Shown here: piece after piece, positions 1 through 11,159 of the stretch
Position numbering within the stretch: position 1 is the stretch's first letter
Layout: every line of letters begins with the position of its first letter
Program-made: the position numbers and the translations under genes
The notes under the pieces: model-generated
Database searches by the model: none
Seen by the model: the letters and a program-made list of their open reading frames with translations, nothing else
What the model was told of the DNA's origin: nothing
Assembly (NCBI RefSeq): GCF_005222815.1
Contig: NZ_STGB01000001.1
Location: 992,001-1,056,000 of the forward strand
Direction of reading: 5' to 3'
Length of the DNA stretch: 64,000 bases
DNA from: Roseomonas sp. AR75
Lineage (GTDB): Bacteria; Pseudomonadota; Alphaproteobacteria; Acetobacterales; Acetobacteraceae

Positions 1-48
1 CGGGCTGAGGAATTCGGCGAAGCTGGTCTGCGTGGTCTCGACCTTCAC
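1..48 (-). CDS. ribB: 3,4-dihydroxy-2-butanone-4-phosphate synthase (RibB or RibBA), N-terminal fragment
   Basis: Only the first 16 codons lie in the window; the gene runs off the left edge. It starts at GTG (48-46), which overlaps the ribE stop as GTGA, so the two are translationally coupled. The visible peptide contains AEFLSP, matching the usual start of RibB proteins, where a phenylalanine-leucine-serine segment opens the first helix. RibB makes the four-carbon precursor of lumazine from ribulose 5-phosphate. The assignment rests on this short match and on the ribD-ribE-rib(B) gene order. Whether a GTP cyclohydrolase II domain follows (RibBA) cannot be seen. Confidence 0.6.
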   Translation of the reverse strand, partial: MKVETTQTSFAEFLSP

Positions 49-653
49 CGCTGATACTCCCGCAGGCGGGCGACGTAGCGCGCCATCATGTCGATCTCGA
101 TGTTCACCCGGCTGCCGGGTTGCAGCGTGCCGAAGGTGGTGATGGTGGCGGTGTGCGGGATGATGTTCACCCCGAATTCCTCGCCCGCAACCTCGTTCAC
201 CGTCAGCGAGACGCCGTCGATCGCGACCGATCCCTTCGGCGCGATGAAGGGCGCCACCGTCTGCGGCACCCGGAAGCGCCAGCGGACCGAGCCGTTCTCC
301 GGCGTGGCGGAGACCACCTCCCCCGTGCCGTCCACATGGCCGGCAACCAGGTGCCCGCCCAGCTCGTCGCCCATCTTCAGCGAGCGTTCCAGGTTCACCC
401 GCGTCCCCGCCTGCCAGCCGCCCAGCGTGGTCTTCGACAGCGTCTCGGCCGAGGCCTCCACCGCAAACCAGTCGGCGCCGAGTTCCACCGCCGTGAGGCA
501 GACGCCGGAGCAGGCGATTGAGGCGCCGAGCGCCACCGGCGGATTGGCCAGGAAGGCGGGCGAGGTGCCGATGATCAGCCGGTGGTCCTGGCCGCCCCCG
601 ATCGGCTGCACCTCCCGCACCGTGCCGAGGTCCGTGACGATCCCGGTGAACAT
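45..653 (-). CDS. ribE: Riboflavin synthase alpha chain
   Basis: Catalyses dismutation of two 6,7-dimethyl-8-ribityllumazine molecules to riboflavin in the cytoplasm. The 202-residue protein opens with MFTGIVTDLG, the hallmark N-terminus of riboflavin synthase, and has the expected two tandem lumazine-binding barrels (about residues 1-97 and 98-195), each with a GVSLT/GVCLT-type segment. Length fits the family. It starts 6 nt after the ribD stop and overlaps the following ribB start, giving the order ribD-ribE-ribB. No FMN riboswitch is visible in front of it. Confidence 0.95.
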   Translation of the reverse strand: MFTGIVTDLGTVREVQPIGGGQDHRLIIGTSPAFLANPPVALGASIACSGVCLTAVELGADWFAVEASAETLSKTTLGGWQAGTRVNLERSLKMGDELGGHLVAGHVDGTGEVVSATPENGSVRWRFRVPQTVAPFIAPKGSVAIDGVSLTVNEVAGEEFGVNIIPHTATITTFGTLQPGSRVNIEIDMMARYVARLREYQR

Positions 654-659
654 CTTTCG

Positions 660-1760
660 TCAGTCCCTCTCGAATTCGGTCAGCCAATCCTCGCCCAGCG
701 GACGCGCGGCGACACGGCGGAATCTGGGCATGGCGGCCAGCACGTCCACCGGCAGCGGATAGGCGGCGGGCAGCCCATCCCCGCCCATGATGCCGGGGGC
801 ATGGAACCAGGCGAGGCGATCCACAAGCCCCTCCCGCAGCAGCCCCGCCGCGATGCCGGCGCCGCCCTCGGCCAGCACGCGGGTGACGCCGCGCTGCGCG
901 AGCGCCTCCAGCAGGGGGCGGAGCGCCAGCCCCTCCCGCGCCCGCGGCACGGTGGCCAGCTCGACGCCGGCGGATTGGTAGGGGGCGCGGACGGAAGGGG
1001 GGTGGCCGGGCGCGGTGACGATCAGGGTCGGCGTGTCCTGCGCCGTGGCGACCAGCCGGGCCGTGACAGGCATGCGCAGCCGGGCATCGGCCACCACCCG
1101 CAGCGGCTGGCGCGGCGTGGCGCCGGGCAGCCGGCAGGTGAGCTCGGGATCGTCGGCGAGTGCGGTGCCGGAGCCGACGAGGATCGCGTCGTGCCGGGCG
1201 CGCAGCGCATGCGCCTCCCGCCGCGCGGGCGGGCCGGTGATCCACTGGCTTTCGCCGGTGCGGGTGGCGATGCGGCCATCCAGCGTGGTGGCGAGCTTCA
1301 GCGTGACCAGCGGCAGGCCCTGGGTGATGCGCTTGATGAAGCCGGCGGTGACGGCCCGCGCCTCGGCGGCGCAGAGCCCCTCCTCCACCGCGATCCCGGC
1401 CTCCCGCAGCCGCACGAAGCCGCGGCCATCCACGCGATGGTCGGGGTCGCGCAGCGCGCAGACGACGCGGGCGATGCCGGCGGCGATCAGCGCGTCGCAG
1501 CAGGGCGGCGTGCGGCCGTGATGCGAACAGGGCTCCAGCGTGACATAGGCGGTCGCGCCGCGGGCGAGGTGCCCTGCCCTGCGCAGCGCCTCCGTCTCGG
1601 CATGCGGGCGCCCGCCGGGCTGGGTCCAGCCGCGGCCGACGACCTGACCGTCGCGGACGATGACGCAGCCGACCGAGGGATTCGGCCAGACATTGCCGAG
1701 CCCACGCCGCGCCAACGCCAGCGCGGCCTGCATATGGGCGAGGTCGGCGGGATCGGGCAC
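660..1760 (-). CDS. ribD: Bifunctional diaminohydroxyphosphoribosylaminopyrimidine deaminase / 5-amino-6-(5-phosphoribosylamino)uracil reductase
   Basis: Performs the second and third steps of riboflavin synthesis. The N-terminal cytidine-deaminase-like domain carries the zinc motifs HAE (about residues 53-55) and PCSHHGRTPPC (77-87); the NADPH-dependent reductase domain follows from about residue 150. At 366 residues it is full length. The start used is a GTG at 1760, which includes the DPADLAHM segment typical of homologues; an ATG at 1733 is the alternative and neither has a good ribosome site. In related alphaproteobacteria ribD usually follows nrdR closely. Here 1.76 kb of foreign-looking DNA separates them, so ribD probably now needs its own promoter. 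Confidence 0.93.
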   Translation of the reverse strand: MPDPADLAHMQAALALARRGLGNVWPNPSVGCVIVRDGQVVGRGWTQPGGRPHAETEALRRAGHLARGATAYVTLEPCSHHGRTPPCCDALIAAGIARVVCALRDPDHRVDGRGFVRLREAGIAVEEGLCAAEARAVTAGFIKRITQGLPLVTLKLATTLDGRIATRTGESQWITGPPARREAHALRARHDAILVGSGTALADDPELTCRLPGATPRQPLRVVADARLRMPVTARLVATAQDTPTLIVTAPGHPPSVRAPYQSAGVELATVPRAREGLALRPLLEALAQRGVTRVLAEGGAGIAAGLLREGLVDRLAWFHAPGIMGGDGLPAAYPLPVDVLAAMPRFRRVAARPLGEDWLTEFERD

Positions 1761-1901
1761 GGGATCAGGCGGCGTTGCGGGGGCGCATGGCGGCTACTTG
1801 GCGCAGGGTGGAGCTTTGCGGAAGTGGCGTGCGCCAGCGGGGGCATTCGGCGAACTGGCGGCTACTGCCAAGCGGCGTCACACTCCGGAGCGCGTAGCGG
1901 A

Positions 1902-1930
1902 TTGCCGCGCCAGAGGCTCAGCTGTGCTAG
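1902..1930 (+). promoter_or_regulatory. Candidate sigma70-type promoter for the island genes
   Basis: TTGCCG (1902-1907), a 17-bp spacer and TGCTAG (1925-1930) resemble a vegetative promoter pointing into the island. The next plausible start codon is the GTG at 1973. This is a pattern match only. Confidence 0.3.
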
Positions 1931-1972
1931 ACTGGTCCGCGACGCTCCCATCCGGGTTCAAAGGGCAGGCTC

Positions 1973-2158
1973 GTGCGAAATACCCCATCTTCTCCTACTG
2001 GCGGTGAAGAGGCGGTCTTAAGATTTTTAAAATCTTTGGTGCCTGGCGACAAGCCAATCAACGTGACCGACAGATTAATTGATGACCTTGAACTTCGTTC
2101 TGACGACGCCACGGCGCTCCTTATCTATTTGGAGCGGGTTTGGCGATCCACAAACTAA
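1973..2158 (+). pseudogene. DUF1493-like (acyl-carrier-fold) fragment, truncated
   Basis: A 61-residue frame starting at GTG. Residues about 28-52 include DRLIDDLELRSDDATALL, which resembles the helix around the D-D-L-x-L-x-x-D-D-A segment of the small acidic DUF1493 family, proteins often found near polymorphic-toxin loci. The similarity stops at about position 2130, where the reading frame of a toxin tail begins in another register (2133 onward). It therefore looks like the N-terminal part of a gene joined to unrelated DNA, or one disrupted by a single-base frameshift in a run of G at 2136-2138. The family assignment is moderate because the fragment is short. Confidence 0.4.
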
Positions 2159-2516
2159 TTTAGATACCCGAGCACGCGACCCAGATCATGCTAATCTCAC
2201 TCTGCGCGGCTTCGAACCTCCTCAAGTCGATCGATCATCAGACTCTTATGCAGCAATTCGTGGCAGAGAGCAGCAGCTGATTGATGCCCTTGGCGGTGTA
2301 AATAGCCCCCTTGTAGCTAATCGCATAAATGCAATTTCTGCGGTAAACCCACTCGGAATATACTACCATATAAGAGCGTACCACGAGTTTGGTTGCCTGG
2401 AGGGGGACAACGATGACCCGCGCTATCGGCACTTTAGGAGATCTATTTTCGATTTCTCTATCAATGGGTGGCTATGGGTATGCCATATCGCTAAATCCAA
2501 TTCTGGCCTTTTTTGA
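2133..2516 (+). pseudogene. C-terminal tail of an Rhs-type polymorphic toxin (fragment)
   Basis: The frame reading SGFGDPQ onward lacks any start or N-terminal domain but contains RGREQQLIDALGG followed by NRINAISAVNP and AYHEFG. The pattern R-G-R-E-Q-x-L-I ... N-x-I-x-x-I-S-x-x-N-P ... E-F-G recurs at the extreme C-terminus of many toxin tips carried by Rhs/WapA-like proteins. The frame runs about 100 nt into the Imm26-like gene, so the last 30 residues are probably not native. Without its delivery part and upstream catalytic region it should be inactive; the precise nuclease or other activity cannot be read from what remains. Confidence 0.5.
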
Positions 2517-2895
2517 TTTAAGAACACAGAGCGAGATGACTCTCGATAGTCTAGATTGCGTCAATCCTAAGATCGCGTTTAAGGCGGGAGTTCATATTTC
2601 ATGGAACAAACGATGGCATAAGATCGGACACTGCGCTGTTGGAGAAAATCTGATGCAGCCAGTAGATTTTGTCCGCCAAGATATCATCTCTAAAGATCTA
2701 TATATATACACACGGTTTCCTGGAAATGTAGAAAAATTTTTGGAAAGATTAGCGCCGCCAGAAGAGTGCGTAGATCTAGATCCACTTTGGTCCTGGGATC
2801 CTGAGCAAATTGAAGCTCGGCTGGAAGCGCATCTAAATAACACTGAATATACGATGTTGAAAAATTTCAAGATGCGGACGCAGAAGAAATTTTGA
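2413..2895 (+). CDS. Imm26-like immunity protein
   Basis: A 160-residue protein starting at the ATG at 2413, preceded at a good distance by GGAGGGGG; this site decides against the upstream ATG at 2389. The N-terminus (IGTLGDLFSISLSMGGYGYA, with AFFDLRT later) resembles Immunity protein 26, which begins with G-D-hydrophobic-F-x-I-P-L-x-x-G-x-Y-x-Y and has a following F-F-D segment. It sits directly behind a toxin tail on the same strand, as immunity genes do. AT-rich codon use sets it apart from the host genes. It may be an intact orphan immunity gene that outlived its toxin. Assignment is by eye from motifs. Confidence 0.5.
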   Translation: MTRAIGTLGDLFSISLSMGGYGYAISLNPILAFFDLRTQSEMTLDSLDCVNPKIAFKAGVHISWNKRWHKIGHCAVGENLMQPVDFVRQDIISKDLYIYTRFPGNVEKFLERLAPPEECVDLDPLWSWDPEQIEARLEAHLNNTEYTMLKNFKMRTQKKF

Positions 2896-3084
2896 ACGAT
2901 TTCTCTTGCTTGCCCATTACTTGCTTCTCCATTTAGCGGCCGACCATGGTTGGGATCCTTCGCCTTGCGACGGCATGAACGCCGACCGGGATAGGGCGGA
3001 GTTCACCGAACCAGTCGGCAAGGCCCTCACTGACTGCCGGCAACCGGGTGCTGCACCGGACACGGGCGGGGCAGCGCATCGTGC

Positions 3085-3501
3085 TGGCCCTACGATGCGC
3101 TGAACCGGCTGCTGACGCGCGCGGTGCCGGCGAACGCGAACGCGCCGGCGGTGACCTATACGATCGGCTACGACCGGGATGCCGACGGCAACGTGACGCG
3201 GCTGACCTTGCCGGCCGCGGGCAGCAACACCTACGAGGCGACCTATGTGCATGACGCGCTTGGCCGGGTAACGGCGATCCACGAGGGCAACGGCACGGCG
3301 GGGCTGCGGCTTGGCGGCTATGGCTACGACACCGCCTCGCGCCGCCTCGCGCTCGACCGCGGCAACGGGACGCGGACGAACTGGGGCTGGCGGCCGGACG
3401 GGCTGGTGGAGACGCTGACGCACGGCTTCGCGCGGGGCGCCTCGGTCGGCTTCACCTACCTCTACAACCGCGAGGGCGGGCTGTCGGCGCGAACCGGAAT
3501 A
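3085..3501 (+). pseudogene. Rhs/YD-repeat protein fragment
   Basis: The frame contains YDALNRLL, GYDRDADGNVTRL, YVHDALGRVTAI, GYGYDTASRRLALDRGNG and WGWRPDGLVETL, that is, consecutive YD-type repeats as found in Rhs shells. There is no start: just upstream a sensible continuation (AGNRVLHRTRAGQRIV) is in a different frame, indicating a frameshift near 3085. The similarity ends at about 3500 in FTYLYNREGGL, immediately before the end of nrdR on the other strand. Base composition is GC-rich like the host. In a normal Rhs locus this shell would precede the toxin tip; here it follows the tip and immunity gene, so the locus is rearranged debris. Confidence 0.75.
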
Positions 3502-3518
3502 CGGAACGCGCGCGCCCC

Positions 3519-3971
3519 TCACCCCTCGTCCAGCTTCCCCAGCAGCGCCCGGAAATCCTTCGCCTCCCGAAAATTCTGGTAGACGCTCGCAAAGCGCACG
3601 AAGGCCACCTGGTCCACGTCGCGCAGTGTGTCCAGCACCACGTCGCCGATGCGGCGGCTGGTCACCTCGCTGTCCGCCTCCACCTCCAGCCGCCGCTGGA
3701 TGCCGTTGACGATGCGCTCGATGCGCTCCTCGTCGAAGGGGCGCTTCCGCAGCGCGATGCGGACGGAGCGGGCGAGCTTGTCGCGGTCGAAGGGCACGCG
3801 GCGGCCGTCGGACTTGATGACGACGAGTTCGCGTAGCTGCACGCGCTCGAAGGTGGTGAAGCGGTTGCCGCAGGCGGGGCAGGAGCGGCGGCGACGGATG
3901 CTGGCGCCGTCCTCGGCGGGACGCGAATCCTTCACCTGGGTGTCGTCATTCCCGCAGAAGGGGCAGCGCAT
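3519..3971 (-). CDS. nrdR: Transcriptional repressor NrdR
   Basis: Zinc-ribbon/ATP-cone repressor of ribonucleotide reductase genes, sensing ATP/dATP. The 150-residue protein has the zinc ribbon cysteines C3, C6, C31 and C34 (MRCPFCGND and SCPACGNRF), followed by an ATP-cone from about 49 to 139 ([19 protein letters not shown]). Length is typical. It lies downstream of glyA on the same strand with a 173-bp gap and probably belongs to the rpiB-glyA-nrdR unit. Its own 3-prime end now abuts a Rhs remnant on the opposite strand. Confidence 0.96.
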   Translation of the reverse strand: MRCPFCGNDDTQVKDSRPAEDGASIRRRRSCPACGNRFTTFERVQLRELVVIKSDGRRVPFDRDKLARSVRIALRKRPFDEERIERIVNGIQRRLEVEADSEVTSRRIGDVVLDTLRDVDQVAFVRFASVYQNFREAKDFRALLGKLDEG

Positions 3972-4144
3972 TGTTTTGTGCCCTCAGACGCCGGGCGCCG
4001 GCATCCGCCGGCTTGGCTTCGCCGCGCAACGGTCGCACCCGGCGGCACTGTCATGCGGGCGGCGCCGGCCGCTGTGCGGCCGGATCCTCCGTCCGCAGTT
4101 CGCATACTGGGCGGCGCCGATCATTCGGGCGGGCGCGCCAAAGC

Positions 4145-5446
4145 TCACTGGTAGATCGGGAAGCGCCGGCACAGGTCCAGCACGCGGCCCTTCACGCGTT
4201 CCTCGACAGCCGCATTCGCCTCCGGCGCATTGGCGGCGGTGAGGCCGTCCAGGACCTCGCCGATCAGGGTCGCGACCTCGCGGAACTCGGCCTCGCCGAA
4301 GCCGCGGGTGGTGGCGGCGGGGCTGCCGAGCCGGATGCCGGAGGTCACCATCGGCTTCTCGGGGTCGAAGGGGATGGCGTTCTTGTTGCAGGTGAGATGC
4401 GCGCGGTTCAGCCCGCCCTCGGCGATCTTGCCGGTCAGCTTCTTGGGCCGCAGGTCCACCAGCACCAGGTGGTTGTCGGTGCCGCCGGTGACGAGGTCGA
4501 GGCCCTGGCCGCGAAGCCCCTCCCCCAGCGCCTTGGCATTGGCGACGACCTGCTTCGCATAGGCGCGGAACTCGGGGCGCAGAGCCTCGCCGAAGGCCAC
4601 GGCCTTGGCGGCGATCACATGCATCAGCGGCCCGCCCTGCAGGCCCGGGAAGACGGCGCTGTTGAACTTCTTCGCCAGCGCCTCGTCGTTGGTCAGGATC
4701 AGGCCGCCGCGAGGGCCGCGCAGCGTCTTGTGCGTGGTCGTGGTGGTGACATGGGCATGCGGGATCGGCGAGGGATGCGCCCCGCCCGCGACCAGCCCGG
4801 CGAAATGCGCCATGTCCACCATGAAATAGGCGCCGACCTCGTCGGCGATCTGGCGGAAGGCGGCGAAATCCCAGTGCCGGGCATAGGCGCTGCCGCCGGC
4901 GATGATCAGCTTCGGCTTCGATTCCAGCGCAATGCGCCGGACCTCCGCCATGTCGATGATCTGGTCCTCGCGCCGCACCGTATAGGGGACGGGCCGAAAC
5001 CATTTGCCGGAAAGGTTGGCGGGGGAGCCATGCGTCAGGTGCCCGCCGGCGGCGAGATCCAGGCCCATGAAGGCATCGCCGGGCTGCAGCAGCGCCAGGA
5101 ACACCGCCTGGTTGGCCTGCGCGCCGCTATGCGGCTGGACGTTCGCGAAGCCGCAGCCGAACAGCTTCGTGACGCGCTGGATCGCCAGGTCCTCGGCGAT
5201 GTCCACGAATTCGCAGCCGCCATAGTAGCGCCGGCCGGAATAGCCCTCGGCGTATTTGTTAGTCAGGACCGAGCCCTGCGCCTCCAGCACCGCCTTCGAG
5301 ACGATGTTTTCCGACGCGATCAGCTCGATCCCGTCCTGCTGGCGGCCGAGTTCCAGGTCCAGGGCGCGGGCCAGGTCGGGGTCCGTCTCCGCGACGCCGG
5401 CCTGGAAGAAGCGGGCGGGCGTCATGGCGGGGGTCTGCTCGTTCAT
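4145..5446 (-). CDS. glyA: Serine hydroxymethyltransferase
   Basis: PLP enzyme interconverting serine and glycine with transfer of the one-carbon unit to tetrahydrofolate. I start it at the ATG at 5446, which overlaps the rpiB stop as ATGA and has GGAG nine bases upstream; an ATG at 5458 would add four residues. The 433-residue protein shows the conserved ELIASEN near the N-terminus, [14 protein letters not shown] and the PLP-lysine segment [15 protein letters not shown] (Lys about 240). Full length, translationally coupled to rpiB, followed by nrdR. Confidence 0.96.
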   Translation of the reverse strand: MNEQTPAMTPARFFQAGVAETDPDLARALDLELGRQQDGIELIASENIVSKAVLEAQGSVLTNKYAEGYSGRRYYGGCEFVDIAEDLAIQRVTKLFGCGFANVQPHSGAQANQAVFLALLQPGDAFMGLDLAAGGHLTHGSPANLSGKWFRPVPYTVRREDQIIDMAEVRRIALESKPKLIIAGGSAYARHWDFAAFRQIADEVGAYFMVDMAHFAGLVAGGAHPSPIPHAHVTTTTTHKTLRGPRGGLILTNDEALAKKFNSAVFPGLQGGPLMHVIAAKAVAFGEALRPEFRAYAKQVVANAKALGEGLRGQGLDLVTGGTDNHLVLVDLRPKKLTGKIAEGGLNRAHLTCNKNAIPFDPEKPMVTSGIRLGSPAATTRGFGEAEFREVATLIGEVLDGLTAANAPEANAAVEERVKGRVLDLCRRFPIYQ

Positions 5447-5901
5447 CGCAGGCTCCATTCCGGCGTGAGCTTTCGGACGCGGCGTTCATGCCTGCCGCCG
5501 CCGAAGGGGGTGTTCAGGAAGGCGCGGAGTGCATCCAGCGCCACTTCCGGCCCGATCACACGCGCACCCAGCGCCAGCACATTGGCGTCGTTGTGCTCGC
5601 GCGAGAGGCGGGCGGTGGTGGCGTCATGCACCAGGGCGCAGCGGATGCCGGCATGGCGGTTGGCCGCAATGGAGATGCCGATGCCGGTGCCGCAGACCAG
5701 CACGCCGAAGCGCGCCGTGCCGTCCAGCAGGCTGTTCGCCACCGCATCGGCGAAATCGGGATAGTCCACGCTCTCGGGGCCGTTGGTGCCCATGTCAAAG
5801 GTGGGGTGGCCGGCTTCCTCGAGCGCCGCGCGCAGCGTCGCCTTCAGCGCGACGCCGGCATGGTCGGAGCCCAGCGCGACCGGGGTGTCCTGGGGGGTCA
5901 T
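5443..5901 (-). CDS. rpiB: Ribose 5-phosphate isomerase B
   Basis: Interconverts ribose 5-phosphate and ribulose 5-phosphate, feeding the pentose pool used by riboflavin and nucleotide synthesis. Starting at the ATG at 5901 gives 152 residues, normal for RpiB, with VALGSDHAG at the N-terminus and the catalytic cysteine in [14 protein letters not shown] (Cys about 70). A longer frame reaches 5949, but the extra N-terminal residues (MWRWFRRPTRRGSDPH) do not look like the family. First gene of the minus-strand unit rpiB-glyA-nrdR, with its stop overlapping the glyA start. Confidence 0.92.
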   Translation of the reverse strand: MTPQDTPVALGSDHAGVALKATLRAALEEAGHPTFDMGTNGPESVDYPDFADAVANSLLDGTARFGVLVCGTGIGISIAANRHAGIRCALVHDATTARLSREHNDANVLALGARVIGPEVALDALRAFLNTPFGGGRHERRVRKLTPEWSLR

Positions 5902-6060
5902 GTGCGGATCACTACCACGCCGGGTGGGCCGCCGGAACCACCGCCACAAGCTGTTGCGCGGCGCCTACGGCGCAGAAAGCCTTGCCAGCCCGGCCGGCAC
6001 GAGGAGAAAACCCGCCCAGCCCTTCCAATCCCGGCCGCGGCTGTGCCACCACTGTCATGA

Positions 6061-9887
<3,827 letters not shown>

Positions 9888-9889
9888 CC

Positions 9890-10198
9890 ATGTCCGACAC
9901 CACCGTCGCCGCCATCCGTGCCCAGCGCGCCGAGGTCGAGGCGCTGCTCGCCTTCAAGCACGCGGAGCCCGGCGAGGAGGAGAACCTGGCCTGGTGGCGG
10001 CTGCAGCAGGCGCGCGTGGCGCGGCGCGCGGTGCTGTCGGACAAGGATGCCGCGCGCCTGCCTACGCTGCCGCCGCCGCCGGCGCATGCGCTGTCGTGGT
10101 GGCAGGGCGTGAAGCAACGGCTGGGCGTGCTGAAGGTCGAGCAGGAATCGCCGCCGCGTGCCATCGCGCGGCGGCTGGGATCAGCCCGCGGCGCCTGA
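9890..10198 (+). CDS. Small protein of unknown function
   Basis: 102 residues from an ATG three bases after the stop of the GT9-like gene. I do not recognise a family. The N-terminal half is charged and helical (AQRAEVEALLAFKHAEPGEE, then WWRLQQARVARRAVLSDKDA), and the C-terminal half is proline- and arginine-rich. No signal peptide or membrane segment. It overlaps the convergent FAH-family gene by 18 nt. Close linkage suggests it is made together with the GT9-like protein. Confidence 0.6.
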   Translation: MSDTTVAAIRAQRAEVEALLAFKHAEPGEEENLAWWRLQQARVARRAVLSDKDAARLPTLPPPPAHALSWWQGVKQRLGVLKVEQESPPRAIARRLGSARGA

Positions 10199-10969
10199 CT
10201 CCGCCCCGAACGGATTGCGCAGCGTGCCGATGCCCGCGATCGTCACCTCCACCACCATCCCCGCCCGCATCGGCAGCGCGCCTACACTCGTGCCGCAGGC
10301 GATGACGTCACCAGCCTCCAGCGTCATCTCCCGTGACAGCAGCGAGACGATGCGCGCGGGCGGCAGGATCATGTCGCTGCACGGATAGTTCTGGCGCACG
10401 CGCCCGTTCAGCGCGACCTGCACGCTGAGCGTCGACCAGTCCAGGCCGGTCGCGATCGCCGGGCCGATCGGGCCGAAGCTGTCGCAGCCCTTGGCGCGCG
10501 CCCATTGTGCGAAGGAGGGGTCGGCGTTCAGCAGGTCCAGCGCCGTCACGTCGTTCACGCACGTCAGGCCGAAGATCGCCGCCGCGGCCGCGTCCTCGTC
10601 CACGTCATGCACGCGCCTGCCGATCACCAGGCCGAGCTCGCCTTCGTAGATCACGCGGCCGGCATAGGAAGGCGGCGGGCGGATCGGCGCCTCCGGCCCG
10701 ATGACGCTGCGCGGCGATTTCAGGAAGTACAGCGGCGTCTCCGGGATCGCCAGGTTCTGCTTCGCCGCGGCCTCCCGGTAGTTGTTCCAAAGGCCGATGA
10801 ACAGCGACGGCCGCACCGGCGGCAGCAGCGTGACATCGGCGCGCGCAATCGCCTCGCCGGTCGGCGTCGCGCCGGCGAAGAGGTCGCCCGCATGCACGCG
10901 GATGCTCTCCTCCTCCAGCGTGCCGAAGCCTTCCGCGCCGTCGCGCGCGTAGCGGACCCAGAGCGCCAT
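10181..10969 (-). CDS. Fumarylacetoacetate hydrolase (FAH) family protein
   Basis: Metal-dependent C-C hydrolase, hydratase or decarboxylase family used in aromatic and sugar-acid catabolism. I start it at the ATG at 10969, preceded by a purine-rich AGGGGAAGG, giving 262 residues. The core shows LFIGLWNNYREAAAK, YFLKSPRSVIG, the metal-binding E-G-E in VIYEGELGLVIG, and CVNDVTALD, all in family order; RPGD-like text near the end (TLEAGDVIACGTSVG) also fits. The substrate cannot be told. It is divergent from a tctCBA transporter across a 190-bp region with a direct repeat, so the two may share regulation. Confidence 0.82.
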   Translation of the reverse strand: MALWVRYARDGAEGFGTLEEESIRVHAGDLFAGATPTGEAIARADVTLLPPVRPSLFIGLWNNYREAAAKQNLAIPETPLYFLKSPRSVIGPEAPIRPPPSYAGRVIYEGELGLVIGRRVHDVDEDAAAAAIFGLTCVNDVTALDLLNADPSFAQWARAKGCDSFGPIGPAIATGLDWSTLSVQVALNGRVRQNYPCSDMILPPARIVSLLSREMTLEAGDVIACGTSVGALPMRAGMVVEVTIAGIGTLRNPFGAESGAAG

Positions 10970-11036
10970 GCGCCTTCCCCTCTCTTCGAGCCCGAACAGG
11001 CAGCGGCTTCGGCGCTGCCGCAAGCCACCCCCGGAC

Positions 11037-11062
11037 CTTTACACGATTTTCTTTGCTTTACA
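11037..11062. promoter_or_regulatory. Direct repeat CTTTACA, 19-bp period, in a divergent promoter region
   Basis: CTTTACA occurs at 11037-11043 and 11056-11062, two helical turns apart, in an AT-rich patch between the divergent FAH-family gene and tctC. The arrangement suits a dimeric activator or repressor site. No regulator gene is adjacent. Confidence 0.3.
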
Positions 11063-11159
11063 GTAGTTTCCGCCCCATCCGTCGCGGCGTGCCGCGGTCG
11101 TAAGGCCGTGGAGATCGGGAATCGTTGCGCCGCGCGCGCCGGATGATGGGAGTCGAAGG

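Larger units (their letters stand above)
1761..3518. other. AT-richer accessory island inserted between nrdR and ribD
   Basis: This stretch breaks the usual nrdR-ribD junction. From roughly 1980 to 2930 the base composition is visibly AT-rich, unlike the very GC-rich flanks. All recognisable content lies on the plus strand, opposite to the host operon: a DUF1493-like fragment, a polymorphic-toxin tail, an Imm26-like gene and an Rhs YD-repeat fragment. An 11-bp direct repeat TGGCGGCTACT occurs at 1788 and 1856 on the ribD side. I found no transposase, integrase, tRNA or clear target-site duplication at the edges, so how it arrived is unknown. The stretch 2896-3060 holds nothing I can identify. 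Confidence 0.7.

Noticed and set aside
1761..1972. FMN riboswitch upstream of ribD
   Set aside because: None of the conserved RFN box segments is visible.
2896..3060. Possible transposase remnant in the island
   Set aside because: I checked all frames for transposase motifs and found no convincing DDE or similar segment; left unassigned.
3971..5764. Very long plus-strand open frame (597 codons) antisense to glyA and rpiB
   Set aside because: It mirrors the codon structure of the minus-strand genes and has no family character; such shadows are expected at this GC content.
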